A DNA stretch of 64,000 nucleotides from Argentina anserina (taxonomy: Eukaryota > Streptophyta > Magnoliopsida > Rosales > Rosaceae), in assembly GCF_933775445.1 (NCBI RefSeq), contig NC_065874.1:8389001-8453000 (forward strand). Direction: 5' to 3'. Positions 1-11,575 of the stretch are shown one piece after another. The position numbers and the translations under genes are program-made. Each line of letters opens with the position of its first letter. Within the stretch, counting starts at the first letter, position 1. The notes beneath the pieces were generated by a model. It did not search any database. It was not told where the DNA came from and worked only from the letters and a program-made list of their open reading frames with translations.

Positions 1-249
1 TATAATTCAAAAAGTATGACGGAGTATGCCACGTTCGTTACCTAATCTCGTTGGACCCCAAGAGCTCGTAGCTTGTCTTATACCGCAACCGCCCAACCCA
101 CTAAGACAAGATGACGGGGTCACAAAAATCATACAACATTCTATAAACGCTGGAATGTGTACATTTACACTTATAACGACAGTAAACACGAGACCATACG
201 CCACTCGGCGAGTCACTAGTCCTCTCCTTTCTAATATCTATCGGAACTC
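1..249. other. Unassigned intergenic DNA
   Basis: No gene recognised. Short open frames on both strands have no recognisable domain. The stretch leads into the 28-bp tandem array. Confidence 0.4.
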
Positions 250-437
250 TGCTAGTACATCTCCTCTCTTCTAGCGACTCGGTAATATCAATACCGCTTC
301 TGGTTCATCCCCTCTCTTCCGGTTTCTCTTGTTCATCCCCTCTCTTCTCGTACCCTCGGTTCATCCCCACTCTTTCGGTACTCCCGGTTCAACTCCTCTC
401 TTCTGATACCTCTGATTCATCCACTCTCTTCCGGTAC
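250..437. repeat. 28-bp tandem array, left part
   Basis: Degenerate tandem repeat with a core like TTCATCCCCTCTCTTCCGG. Clear unit starts fall at 304, 332, 360, 388 and 416, an exact 28-bp period; a weaker unit lies near 250. The array is cut at 437 by a retrotransposon and resumes in phase at 8269. It has no spacers and is not a CRISPR. Confidence 0.85.
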
Positions 438-1233
438 TGCCACACCCAAAACCGGGATTATGACTAATGTGGTGGATTTATAATAAGCAAATAGCAGAAA
501 GTTCTATTAAAATAACTAAACATTCTTCTTTGTTTTATTTTATTTTAAAAGGAGTAGAGAAAGAAGTTAGAACTTGATAAGGTAATAGAGTAAGAAAATT
601 GCAAACTAAAATATTGAAATGTGGCCACAATTTCAGTTCATGTACCGGACTTTTACAAATTTCCAATGAAACAACAAGATAGTATGATTGAAGATAAAGA
701 GTGTACATTCATTCAAAACAAAGAACTTGTTTTTAAAACAACTCCACCACAATTCAGTACCAACTCTCCAGGTTTATACCTCAACTAGATATACAACATT
801 TACATAGCAAAAATAAAAGTACATATCCTGGAATAGTAGTCTATCTACATCAACACAAAATGGTGGCCAAAGGAAACACAATCAAGCTTGCATTTCAAAC
901 AAGGTAAGACTCCATATACTAGCATCTCAAGATAATTCAGGAAAACTGGAATCACTTCCACTATTTCTACCTGAAATCACAAATAAAAAGGGAATGAGCT
1001 TTACACGCTTAATAGGTACGATAAAACAATCGTCATAACAATGATTCTAGATTAGTACAAATTTCGAACGAATGAAGTAATTAGAAGTAAAAGGATAGTT
1101 GAAAAACTATGACTAGACAAACAAGGACAAAAAGACATAGTGATCTTTTTTTGAAAATTGTTGTTGGTAAGGTCTGAACAATTGGTATAAGACAAGAATT
1201 GAGACTTAGTATAGAAAGGAGTGAATACAATCA
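438..1233 (-). repeat. 3' LTR of the gypsy element, truncated
   Basis: Matches 5772-6568 over its whole length with scattered substitutions. It starts TGCCACACCC where the intact LTR starts TGACACACCC. The remaining 1.7 kb of this LTR (its U3 side) is missing, deleted together with the integrase C-terminus and the polypurine tract. Confidence 0.88.
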
Positions 1234-2176
1234 GTATGCTACTTCAATTAGTAAAGAAAGCTGCAGAGGAAGTGCTAATCGATATGCTACTTCACCAACT
1301 TTTTCTAAAATCTGAAATGGCCCAATGTAACGAGGTGACAACTTTCTTTTGCGACCAAATCTCTTAATACCATGACGTGGTGATACCTTTAGCAGTACAT
1401 GATCACCTAATTCAAAACTCAATGGTGTTCTTCTAACATCAGCATAACGTTTCTGGCGACTTTGAGCAGCAATAAAGTCGTTGTCGAATTACCTGAACTT
1501 GGTCAGCAGTCTCGTGCACCATATCAGGTCCTAACATTACCTTGTCTCCCACTTCAACCCAACATAATGGAGATCTACAAGGTCGCCCATACAACGCTTC
1601 ATAAGGAGCCATTTGAATGCTAGACTGATAACTATTATTATACACAAATTCCACCAATGGCAAGTGATCTTCCCAACTTCCCTTAAAGTCCAGAACACAA
1701 GTACAAAGCATATCCTTTAGGATTTGGATTGTCCTTTCAAATTGACCATCTGTCTGTGGATGAAATCCAGTGCTAAAACATAATTAGGTCCCTAAAGCAT
1801 CTTGCAGACCTTGCCAAAATTGAGATGTAAATTGGGAATCACGATCAGAAACAATCGATACCGGGACACCATGAAGTCTAACAACATTACGCACATATAA
1901 CTTACTCAAAGACTCTACAGAATCAGTCACACGAATGGGTTGAAAATGAGCAGACTTTGTTAATCGATCTACAATTACCCATACATAATCATGTCTCTGA
2001 ACTAATCTTGGTAATCCGGATACAAAATCCATAGTGATATGCTCCCATTTCCACTCCGACACCGGAAAAGGTTGAAGTAACCCAGCTGGACTTTTATGCT
2101 CAACCTTCACTTGTTGACAAGTAAGACATTTAGCTATAAACTTTCCTATATCTCGCTTCATTCCACTCCACCAATA
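1231..2176 (-). pseudogene. Gypsy integrase remnant
   Basis: Minus-strand integrase pieces. The zinc-binding region ends near 2104 with the CLTCQQVK pair of cysteines. The catalytic core shows Asp in [11 protein letters not shown] and in IVSDRDSQF, and the Glu lies in the QTDGQFER segment near 1740. Stops interrupt the frame near 2175 and 1783, and another frame change falls near 1430. The C-terminal part (GDHVLLKVSP...RYIGPF) runs to about residue LALPLQLS and then ends in deletion-junction sequence at 1231-1260. It would have joined viral-type cDNA to host DNA; this copy cannot. Confidence 0.85.
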
Positions 2177-3690
2177 CTACTTACGCAAGTTATGGTACAT
2201 TTTAGTTCCTCCAGGGTGTATTGCAAACCGAGAGTAGTGAAATTCACGTAGAACTTGCTCTCTACATTGATCTAGTGATGGCACAAATAAACGTCCTCTA
2301 AGTACCAGCCCTCCATCTAAACGTATGTTCCACCCTTCTGGGCCATTCCCTTGGGAAATTTGAGCAAAAATCATATTCACCCATGGATCCCTTTGCTGCA
2401 CCTCAATAACCACATTGATAAGTGTAGGTTTAGCAACCATGCTCTGTATACAAGCTGAGTTTTCTTCATCAAGAAACTGAAAGTTGAACATAGCTACTTC
2501 ACTAAGCATCTCCCACTCATGAACTGCTACTTGTGCAAAACTATTATGACTTTTCCGACTTAATGCATCTGCTACTGTATTGGCCTTGCCTGGATGATAA
2601 GAAATTTGAAAATCATAGTCTCCTAGGTACTCCATCGACCTACGCTGCCTAAGATTCAAGTCCTTCTGGGTGAACAAGTATTTGAGACTTTTGTGATCAT
2701 AAAACACTTCAAACCTTTCTCCATATAAGTAATGTCGCCATACCTTTAATGCAAATACTACTGCTGCCAATTCAAGATCATGTGTAGGGTAATTACGCTC
2801 ATGATTCTTCAGTTGACGTGATCCATAGGCAACTACCTTACCTTGCTGCATAAGAACACATCCCAACCCTTCATGTGAAGCATCACAATACACAGTATAT
2901 CCTAGTCCTTGTTCTGGAATCACAAGAATAGGTGCAGAAGTAAGTCTCTTCTTCAATTCCATGAAAACCTGCTCACAAGCATCATTCCATTGAAATTTCA
3001 CTCCTTTTTGTGTAAGCTTAGTCATTGGGGCAGCAAGATGAGAATTTTTTTTAATGAATCGACGATAATAATCAGCAAGACCCAAAAAGCTGCGAATCTC
3101 AAATACATTCTTTGGTCTCTCCCATTCAGTAACTGCTTCCACCTTTGAAGGATCAACTGAAATGCCACCAGCTGAAACAACATGTACAAGAAATTTTACT
3201 TCATTTAACCAGAAATCACACTTACTAAGTTTAGCATATAGCTGATTCTCATGCAATAGTTGAAGTACAATGCGTAAATGTTGCTCATGCTCGGCTTCTG
3301 ATGATGAATACACCAGAATATCATCGATAAATACTAACACAAACTGATCAAGACATGGTCTAAATATTCTGTTCATAAGATCCATAAATACTGCATGTGC
3401 ATTTGTTAAGCCAAACGGCATCACAAGGAACTCATAATGTCCATATCGTGTTCGAAACGCTGTCTTCACTACATCTTCTTCTTTCATTCTTAACTGATGA
3501 TAACCTAATCGGAGATCAATCTTTGAAAAACAATAAGACCCCTTTAACTGATCAAACAAGTCGTCAATACGAGGTAAGGGATATTTGTTCTTCACTGTTA
3601 CCTTGTTCAACTGACGATAATCAATACATAATCTGAGGGAACCGTCTTTCTTCTTAACAAATAATACAGGAGCACCCCAAGAGAAACACT
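2177..3690 (-). pseudogene. Gypsy reverse transcriptase - RNase H segment
   Basis: An open stretch of about 480 codons on the minus strand. The RT palm motifs are visible: [22 protein letters not shown] and the catalytic FIDDILVYS. The RNase H domain follows, with [10 protein letters not shown], the ELAAVVFAL helix and ADALSRK. It then enters the [13 protein letters not shown] integrase start, where a stop (near 2175) ends it. At the upstream end it is joined to the protease segment through a frameshift near 3680. The core catalytic residues of RT and RNase H are present, so the decay is by stops and frameshifts rather than loss of active sites. Confidence 0.9.
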
Positions 3691-5496
3691 AGGACGTATG
3701 AAACCAACTTCCTCTATCTCTTCTAACTGAGTTTTCAATTCACGCAGTTCAGCAGGTGCCATACGATACGGTGCTATTGAAATTGCAGGGCTGTCGGGAT
3801 AAACTTCAATAGAAAAATCTACATCTCGATGTGGTGGCAGCTCATTTAACTTCTCAGGAAAAACATCAGGAAACTCACACACTACATGAGGCAGTACTGA
3901 CTCATTACTACCTGGGTCTTCCCACCCAAGAGTGGCAATAAGGCTCGACTCTACAAACATATAATATTGACCAGGAGGCTCAGAGACTTGCTTACTTCTC
4001 CTACTAACAAATTGAAAGGCAACACCAGTAGGGGAAAACCCATATAACTTCTTCTCAAAACAATTTATTAATACTCGATGTGAATACAACCAGTCCATAC
4101 CCAAAATAACATCGTAATCCGACATATCAAGTAGTAACAGATCAAATGATAATCGAAGGCCATTGATGGTCAGCACACAATTTCTACAGATCTTATCCAC
4201 TATAACTGTATCTACTCGCTTCATGGGAGATTTCACATTAAGAGGTATCTCTAGTATTTCAAATTCTAGCCCCAAAGAAAATGTAAATGATAATGCCATA
4301 CAAGAATGTGAAGCACCACTATCAAACAGAACTTTAGCCCAAGAATTAAACATAGGGAGTGTACCTTGTACCATCATCTGATCAGAAGACTCTCCTTGAT
4401 GCAGTGCAATTGCATTCATTCTTCCTTGAGTTTTATGTCCCTGAAACCTTTGCCCTAGCCCCCTGAACTGATTTCGTTGTAGATGTGACCCAACAGAAGC
4501 TTGTGATGATTGTTGGGCTGGTCTAAAGCTTCCTTTAGAACCCAATGAGTGTTGAGGTTGGAAATCAGGTCGTACTTGGGAAGAATTAGCAGTCCTTTGA
4601 GGTCCCATTACACTCTGAGATCCATCCCAATCCGGACACTCTTTCTTGAAATGACCAGGTTTCCCACACTTGAAACGAACAGGTTGAATTGATGGCCGTG
4701 ACTGTGGTGCTGTAAACCCCTGATAAGACCATGAAGATGTCTTTTGATTTTTGTTGGGATAATCAAAACGTTGACTCTTCGCTCGCTTTTTCTCATTTAT
4801 TTTCCTGAATTCTTCACAATCCTTCTCAGCAATCAAGGCTCTCTCAAGAACCTCAGCACAGGTTGGAAGCCTCAAAACTGACACCCTTGACCTAATATTC
4901 GGTCGAAGTCCACGCTCAAATTGACAAGCCTTTTTAAACTCAGTAGACACAATTTCAGGAGCATACCGAGATAACTTTGTAAAACGGGCATCAAATTCTG
5001 AAACTGTCATCATCCCTTGCTCCAACTTGATAAATTCATTTGCTTTAGCTTCTCGCATGACTTCTGGAAAGTACTTGTCAAAGAAAATTTGGCTAAACTG
5101 ATCCCAAGTCATAATTTCTATACTGTGGGTGCGCAAAATCATCTTCCACCACTATGTAGCTTCCCCACTAAACTGATAGGCAGCAAGAGTAACCTTTGAG
5201 GTGTTTTCTCTAATATTGAGAGCATTCAGGATTTTGTTTATGTCCTCCAACCACTGTTCAGCTACAACGGGGTCTGGGTCACCTTTAAAAACTAGGGGTT
5301 TTTGGTGCTTGAACTCTCGTAATGCTACCATCGACTTTGTATCCTGATCAGTAGCTGGTGGGGGTGGATGTTGTTGAGCATGAAGAGCTTGTTGTAGTAC
5401 ATTGGTCATACCTTGTAAAGCACCAAGTAAATCTGCCCCACTTACTTCCGTATTAGCCGAGGAAGATCCTGACTCACACTCTCCTTCATCCGCCAT
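3607..5496 (-). pseudogene. Gypsy gag - protease segment
   Basis: Gag starts at an ATG at 5496 (MADEGECESG...), about 255 bp inside the primer-binding site. Gag carries the QWLEDINKIL region, then a stop near 5150, then the capsid-like region (WDQFSQIFFDKYFP). The nucleocapsid zinc knuckle reads RFKCGKPGHFKKEC: its expected first Cys is Arg. The protease has the DSGAS active motif in KVLFDSGASHS and ends near the RT start. A frameshift near 3680 separates it from RT. The 3607-3680 part of this frame is out-of-frame read-through of RT sequence. Confidence 0.87.
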
Positions 5497-5750
5497 TTCT
5501 ATAAGAAAGAAATAAAATTCTAACATTATGACACACCTAACCAGCCCTATAGACCAAAAGTAAGGCAATACCACAAACAATAATCACACAGGACTTTCAC
5601 TCAGCCCAAACAGAAACATCACATGGCATAGGTAATATCAAGCAAACAAGCAAAATCGCCACTTTGAAACAAACAATTAAGCACCACTGAGGTAACCAAA
5701 ACACGCCAATCATAGACAAAAAGAAACAAGAAACTGATCCGAGGTATTAA

Positions 5751-5768
5751 CCTGTTGCTCTGATACCA
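5751..5768 (-). promoter_or_regulatory. Primer-binding site (tRNA-iMet)
   Basis: On the minus strand it reads TGGTATCAGAGCAACAGG, matching the 3' end of initiator tRNA-Met over its first 12 bases. It lies 3 bp inside the 5' LTR edge at 5772, as expected for first-strand cDNA priming. Confidence 0.9.
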
Positions 5769-5771
5769 AAA

Positions 5772-8263
5772 TGACACACCCAAAACCGGGATTATGACTA
5801 ATGTGGTGGATTTATAATAAGCAAATAGCATAAAAGTTATATTAAAATAACTAAACATTCTTCTTTGTTTTATTTTATTTTAAAAGGAGTAGAGAAAAAA
5901 GTTAGAACTTGATAAGGTAATAGAGTAAGAAAATTGCAAACTAAAATATTGAATTGTGGCCACAATTTCAGTTCATGTACATGACTTTTACAAATTTCCA
6001 ATGAAACTACAAGATAGTATGATTGAAGATAAAGAGTGTACATTCATTCAAAACAAAGAACTTGTTTTTAAAACAACTCCACCACAATTCAGTACCAACT
6101 CTCCAGGTTTATACCTCAACTAGATATACAACATTTACATAGCAAAAATAAAAGTACATCTCCTGGAATAGTAGTCTATCTACATCAACACAAAATGGTG
6201 GCCAAAGGAAACACAATCAAGCTTGCACTTCAAACAAGGTAAGACTCCATATACTAGCACCTCAAGATAATTCAGGAAAACTGGAACCACTTCCACTATT
6301 TCTACCTGAAATCACAAATAAAATAGGGAATGAGCTTTACACGCTCAGTAGGTACGATAAAACAATCGTCATAACAATGATTCTAGATTAGTACACATTT
6401 CGAACGAATGAAGTGATTAGAAGTAAAAGGATAGTTGAAAAACTATGACCAGACAAACAAGGACAAAAGACATAGTGATATTTTTTTGGAAATTGTTGTT
6501 GGTAAGGACTGAACAATTGGTACAAGACAAGAATTGAGGCTTAGTATAGAAAAGAGTGAATACAATCAAAGATCAACCAAACAAAATGCAAATTATGATA
6601 ATCATGATAAATATCATCGTAAAGACAAGGTAAAATAACAAGAGCCTCAATTTCAGTAAAAACAAATTCTTAACAAGCCGGTTAGAGCCCACCATCCAGC
6701 TAAACCACTGAGTAACCTCCGCAAGCGGATTCTGATTAGGTTTGGGTAAATACCCTATGGAGTCATAATCACTCCTTAACAATTCTCAAGGCCTAACCAA
6801 TTAAAAAGGACATTTACATCTAAAGACATGCTTTCTCAGGAGTTATTTACTCCCTTAAAGCGAACTAAAACATAACTTGAACCCCGTTCAAGCATAGAAT
6901 GGGAACCTGTCCAGAAACATGGTTTTTTTTTTGTACTCAAATAGATAATTCATCACTATAAATCTCAAGTTTTACGAAGCAATGAAATCAGTGCTAGATC
7001 CAGTGACTTAGAAATTAAAAGTTGCATTTTATAAGAAGGTACAAGCTGACTTTTTGGCAAAAGACATGAGTGATTAATCAGAGAATAGATAATTGCAGTA
7101 GAGTCCAGAGACTGAAATTTAATCATAGGGATATGGCAAAATATGAAGGCTGATTGGATTTAATAATATAACTCAAAACTTGCTGCAGTAAAAGCATGTC
7201 ATTACAGAAACGAAATCTGTGGATAGAAAGGTGTATATATACACATATCTATATATAGCTCAAAGTAGTCCCCTTGAAGTCTTTTAAACTTTGTATAACA
7301 CAACCAATATTAACTAAGATGATTCACGTACTGCAAATTTGGATAAGAGAAGACAAGAAGAGTTTCATGATAGAGGGAAACGTCAATGACTCAAGGAGCT
7401 GAGTTTCAATTAAAACTATACATATATAACCTGGGACACTGCTCATAATCAGACTCAAATCACCATCAAAGCCAAGAACTCAATTAACTAATTTGAAACA
7501 TCAATCTATAATGACAGCTTACCCGATAACCAACCGAATTTCCAGATTTGCTAAATCAAAATCAATATCCAAAGGTAGCATCATAAACCAACAACCAATT
7601 CAATAGAGTTCAATCGTACAAGATGAGAGGAATCATCACAGTCATACACCCATAACGCATGTTAAAATAGAATCAAAGTTATGAGAAAAGATTATTTTCC
7701 CTACCTCCAATCAAATTCTCCAACAGAAAACAAGCAACCTAAAGCCAATCTACTCGAAGCACCAAATCTACTCGCAGCTCCTAATCTCCTCAATCAACCT
7801 AGCCACAAAAGGCAGCTGCCATCGAACAAGGAATTAGAATTCCTGGCAGTGACTTTATTGACAATCTCCTCGACGTTACAGATTTGGGCGCAACGTGGAG
7901 ATTTGGGTGTGAAAGAAAACTGAGTTCTCAAAGAAAATTCAGTAGAAGGAGAAAGAGAGAAGAAGAATTACAGAAGAGAAGAAAAGTGAGACTGACCATT
8001 TTTTTTCCTTTCAGCCAGTGATAAAGATGGACAAGGGAATAGCACGTGTATAACCCAAAATTGTGGCTGGATGCTTGCAAGTCTACCAAGACATGCTTAT
8101 AAGTCTTTAGCTTAAACACAATTTTTCCTTCACAATTTCAGCAACTAATAAATAAAATGAAATAAGTCAAATAAAAAATTATACTAATCCTAATTAAGCA
8201 ATAAAATATGTAAATAAACAAACAAAATAGTGATACTTCCTAATTAGAGTCATGTCCGTCACA
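5772..8263 (-). repeat. 5' LTR of the gypsy element, full length (about 2.5 kb)
   Basis: Begins TGACACACCC and ends CCGTCACA on the plus strand. Its first 797 bp are shared with the truncated 3' LTR. 6569-8263 has no second copy in the window. No host gene was recognised inside it; the short open frames here (for example 7681-7923) have no domain. Confidence 0.82.
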
Positions 8264-8268
8264 TGTAC

Positions 8269-8417
8269 TCCTGGTTCATCCCCTCTTTTTCGGTACTCCC
8301 GGTTCATTCCATCTCTTCCAGTTCTCTCAGTTCATCCGCTCTATTCTGGTTTCTCCCTGTTCATCCGCTCTCTTCCAGCTTTCCCCGGTTTATCCCCTCT
8401 CTCCCGGAGTCTCACTC
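8269..8417. repeat. 28-bp tandem array, right part
   Basis: Continues the array cut at 437, with unit starts at 8275, 8303, 8331, 8360 and 8389 (28-29 bp). Taking 433-437 as one copy of the target duplication, 8269 follows 437 in exact phase. Confidence 0.85.
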
Positions 8418-8815
8418 ACGCATGCATAACTGATAGGCATTAATTAAAACGTCTATAATAAACCCTGTAACAAACTTAAACCAAATTTACCATTACACCA
8501 CATAATTACAAGTTCGAACCTATCATGCATTCTAATTTGACCAATTACATACTTTTAGACACCAATACAATTAGAGCCTTAGGGGATCATCTAATCATGT
8601 AAGATTTCAATTAACATTTAGATTGACTTAGGGCCTAATCTAAATTTACATGCAATCAAATTCAATAACACTTAGAGTAGAAATCAAACAAGATTACATT
8701 TAAGCACCAAATCTTTGTTGGAGACATGTTTCATGTATGGCGTCACCCACCATGGTTTCACATGCAAATTTCCAGAATTTTTACCACTTTTAATCAACGC
8801 AAACTAAACCTATAA

Positions 8816-9330
8816 AGAGGAAAGAGAGAGCAAGTTCCTATAATCAATGTCATATTTTATTCCCTAAATCATGCCATGTTTTATTCTCTAAATCATGTCA
8901 TGTTTTATTCCATAAATCATGCCATGTTTTATTTCCTAAATCATGCCATGTTTTATTCCCTAAATCAAGCCATGTTTTATGCCTTTAATGATCATTTTCT
9001 ATTTAATTGTTGCATGACTTGGCTCCATCTTTTTTTCTTTAATTATCTCTTCAATCCAATTTGAAAATAAATCATTTGAGAGCTGAAGCCTTGTATATAT
9101 AGAGGAAAGAGAGAGCAAGTTCCTATAATCAATGTCATGTTTTATTCCCTAAATCATGCCATGTTTTATTCCATAATTCATGCCATGCTTTATTTCCTAA
9201 ATCATGTCATGTTTTATTCCCTAAATCAAGCCATGTTTTATGCCTTTAATGATCATCTTCTATTTAATTGTTGCATGACTTGGCTCCATCTTTTTTTCTT
9301 TAATTATCTCTTCAATCCAATCTGAAAATA
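8816..9330. repeat. Tandem duplication with a nested 24-bp minisatellite
   Basis: Two copies of about 230-255 bp, offset by 285 bp (starting at 8816 and 9101 with AGAGGAAAGAGAGAGCAAG). Each holds about five units of a 24-bp repeat of the type CATGCCATGTTTTATTCC, followed by a common unique tail. Open frames with repeated MFYSLNHA blocks here are by-products of the 24-bp period. Confidence 0.88.
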
Positions 9331-10354
9331 AGAAAATAAAATCATAAGTAAAAGATAATACGTTTCGAAACCTAACAAGGATTTCTAGTCAAACTAGGAC
9401 TCTAGACAAATTATGCGTTTTTAACTCTAGACAAAAATGCATCTAATACCGCCCAATATTCTTACTACGACTCAATCACTCAATAGTACAACAATAAGGG
9501 CTAAGCAAAGTACAAATTGAGATAAAAATATGTTAAGAACGTCGCACAAAGTGCTCCTATCAATAACGATACCGTCGTACCCTAAGTCTCACTCGTAAAT
9601 TGCCAAAGCTAATCAATTCGACTAACTGAGATAATCGCAACCATAACTCGAACGAATACTCAACACTCGGCATTTACCCACATACCTTTACCTCACTGTG
9701 GGATTTAGAAGTAATTAACAATCATCTAACAATATGATCATATATCAACTGTCATTAAATAACCACAATCCTTAAAGCATCAACACATCTAGCAATGAGA
9801 ATCTAACCTAGAATATTTGTGGCTGCACCCAAAACCTTGGTTGGGCTACTTTTGGGTGCAGCCTACGTACCCTTTAAAAGGGATCAAACCATTCGTAGTT
9901 CAACAATCAGGTATAGCATCATTATGATCGAATAAATAAGTCGACAATCCTATTCTCGAGTAATTAAATAGCCAACACGTCTAGTAAGTCCGATAAATAA
10001 ATCCTTACTCCCTAGGACGAAAACAAAAACAATCCAATGGGTGGATTTTCACGATTCACAATCCAAACATCCGTATTTTCAATAAATCCTAACGATTCTT
10101 AACTTCATCGATTCAATCTCACAGTCTACTCATGAATTCCATACACCGAAAGGGTTATTTCGAACGCTACAACTCGGCCGGATTCTGGCGCCATGCGCCG
10201 TCGGAACAGTGGCAGCGCCACCGCTGCCGGCGGCCTCTAATCACCACCAAATTTCATCAACACAATATACTCAACATTTCTAACAAATTTATAGTTCACT
10301 ACTAAGGCCAAATTGGAGCCTAAACACATCAATTGAATACATATAGAAAAGCCC

Positions 10355-10912
10355 TAAGTAGCACGGACATGGACACGAGTATCTGTATTAGACACGATTC
10401 GATACGTAAACACGACATATAAATTTTTTTTGGACACGGACACGTGGTGGACACGTTAATATTATTTTTAATATATTTATTTATTTAAAAAAGTAATTAT
10501 AAACTTGAAAATATTTATAATTTTAGATGTATATATATGTCAAATGCATTAAAATGATGAAAACATAACTTGTTAGAATGACTAAGGACTTGGTAAGTAC
10601 CTTGGATAACCAAGATTCGAATCCCACCACAAGCATTCTTATTTTTATCACGAGTTTCTCTCCTTATATATATATATATATTAAAGTGTGCATAAATATA
10701 ACAAAAACTGAATCTGTTGGAATGGTTGAAGAGTTGTTAAGTGCCTTGGATGACCAAGGTTCGAATCTCACCATAAGCACTTTCACTTTTATTATGAGTT
10801 GGTGTGTGTTCGGGTCGTGTCCAAAGTCAGTGCGTGTGTCCGAACGTGTCCGTGTCCTTCTCCGTGTCGGACACGCAATCTAGTGCCCATAGCACGTGTC
10901 CGTGCTTCATAG
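10355..10912. mobile_element. MULE-type MITE (558 bp)
   Basis: The termini are imperfect inverted repeats rich in GCACGGACA / TGTCCGTGC. Flanking 9-bp direct repeats GAAAAGCCC lie at 10346-10354 and 10913-10921. A 9-bp duplication is typical of Mutator-like elements. There is no coding capacity. Inside, an 80-bp segment is repeated at 10571 and 10715; each copy holds a tRNA B-box-like motif (GGTTCGAATC in the second). Confidence 0.75.
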
Positions 10913-11312
10913 GAAAAGCCCCAAATCATGAAACCCTAGAATTTCAAATCGTCGATTCTTTTACCTCAAGGCGATTTGGTTCAATTCCTTTAGAGGGTTT
11001 GTTGCTGGAGATGAGACCTTCAAAACTCCTCAAGAAATTCGAGCTACGGCGGTCGGAGGTGGAAGTTCCGACCAAAAGGAGATTCGGCTGCTGCAAGACT
11101 TTCCGAGCTTCCTACGGCCAAACGACGGCGATTCTCAGCGTTGCACTGCCCCATACATGAAGGGGAGGGAGGGAGGTTTCGATTGCGACTGGTGGCGCGT
11201 CGATCAGTGACGGGACAGCGGAGAACGAGCGGCGGAAACCTCGGGTTCCCTCGGGTGAATAGTGGCATGAATCCCCCTTTCGAATTTTTCCTAGATTTTC
11301 CTTTAAAACCCT

Positions 11313-11321
11313 CTATTTATA
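11313..11321 (-). promoter_or_regulatory. TATA box of the solo LTR
   Basis: TATAAATAG on the minus strand, about 250 bp inside the LTR 5' end, at the position expected for the U3 promoter. Confidence 0.5.
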
Positions 11322-11575
11322 CTATTTCCAAAAATACCCAAATACACTTTTTGATTTGTAACTTTTTCATACGAACTACGACTTAAGCATGGCACGTGTC
11401 CACGAATTCGTATCGACGAGCCCTACAACTTTCATGAAAGAAGTTTTCCCGAAAATATTATGCATCAAAAAGTCAACTTTTAGAGTCGTCATACTTAGTA
11501 CGACTCTCGTTTCGAGAAAAAGATAAAACTATAATCGCAACGAATTGTAAAAGATTCGGGTCGTATCACAAGACA

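Larger units (their letters stand above)
438..8263 (-). mobile_element. Ty3/gypsy LTR retrotransposon, decayed, internally deleted
   Basis: A single insertion of about 7.8 kb in minus orientation. It has a long 5' LTR (5772-8263), an initiator tRNA-Met primer-binding site, gag-pol remains, and only the last 796 bp of the 3' LTR (438-1233). The ends are TG...CA. The flanking pentamers GGTAC (433-437) and TGTAC (8264-8268) form a 5-bp target duplication with one mismatch. Removing the element restores the 28-bp array in exact phase, which independently fixes both ends. Gag-pol has several stops and frameshifts, so the copy is dead. The domain order (PR-RT-RH-INT) is that of Ty3/gypsy. The C-terminal region that would show a chromodomain is deleted, so the lineage is uncertain. 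Confidence 0.9.
8727..11570 (-). mobile_element. Probable solo LTR with nested repeats
   Basis: Starts TGTTTCATG and ends GGGTCGTATCACA, so in minus orientation it begins TGTGATACGACCC, a common plant gypsy LTR start. It is flanked by AGACA on both sides (8722-8726 and 11571-11575). A TATA-like TATAAATAG is on the minus strand near 11313-11321. Near 9820-9900 there is a segment resembling the GAACTACG...GGTACGTAGGC...GCAGCC block common near LTR ends. No internal retrotransposon genes are present. The right end is secure; the left end rests on the matching TG and TSD. It contains the minisatellite (8816-9330) and the MITE (10355-10912). Confidence 0.6.

Noticed and set aside
250..8417. 28-bp repeats as a CRISPR array
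   Set aside because: Units are directly abutting with no spacers, degenerate, and in a plant genome.
8876..9325. Two small repetitive proteins (MFYSLNHA repeats)
   Set aside because: They come from the 24-bp minisatellite period, which keeps a frame open; no gene structure around them.
10571..10800. tRNA genes from the GGTTCGAATC motifs
   Set aside because: No cloverleaf could be drawn and the motif is repeated inside a MITE; only B-box-like.
11044..11386. Overlapping open frames on both strands
   Set aside because: They lie in the GC-richer leader of a solo LTR and have no domain or conserved start.
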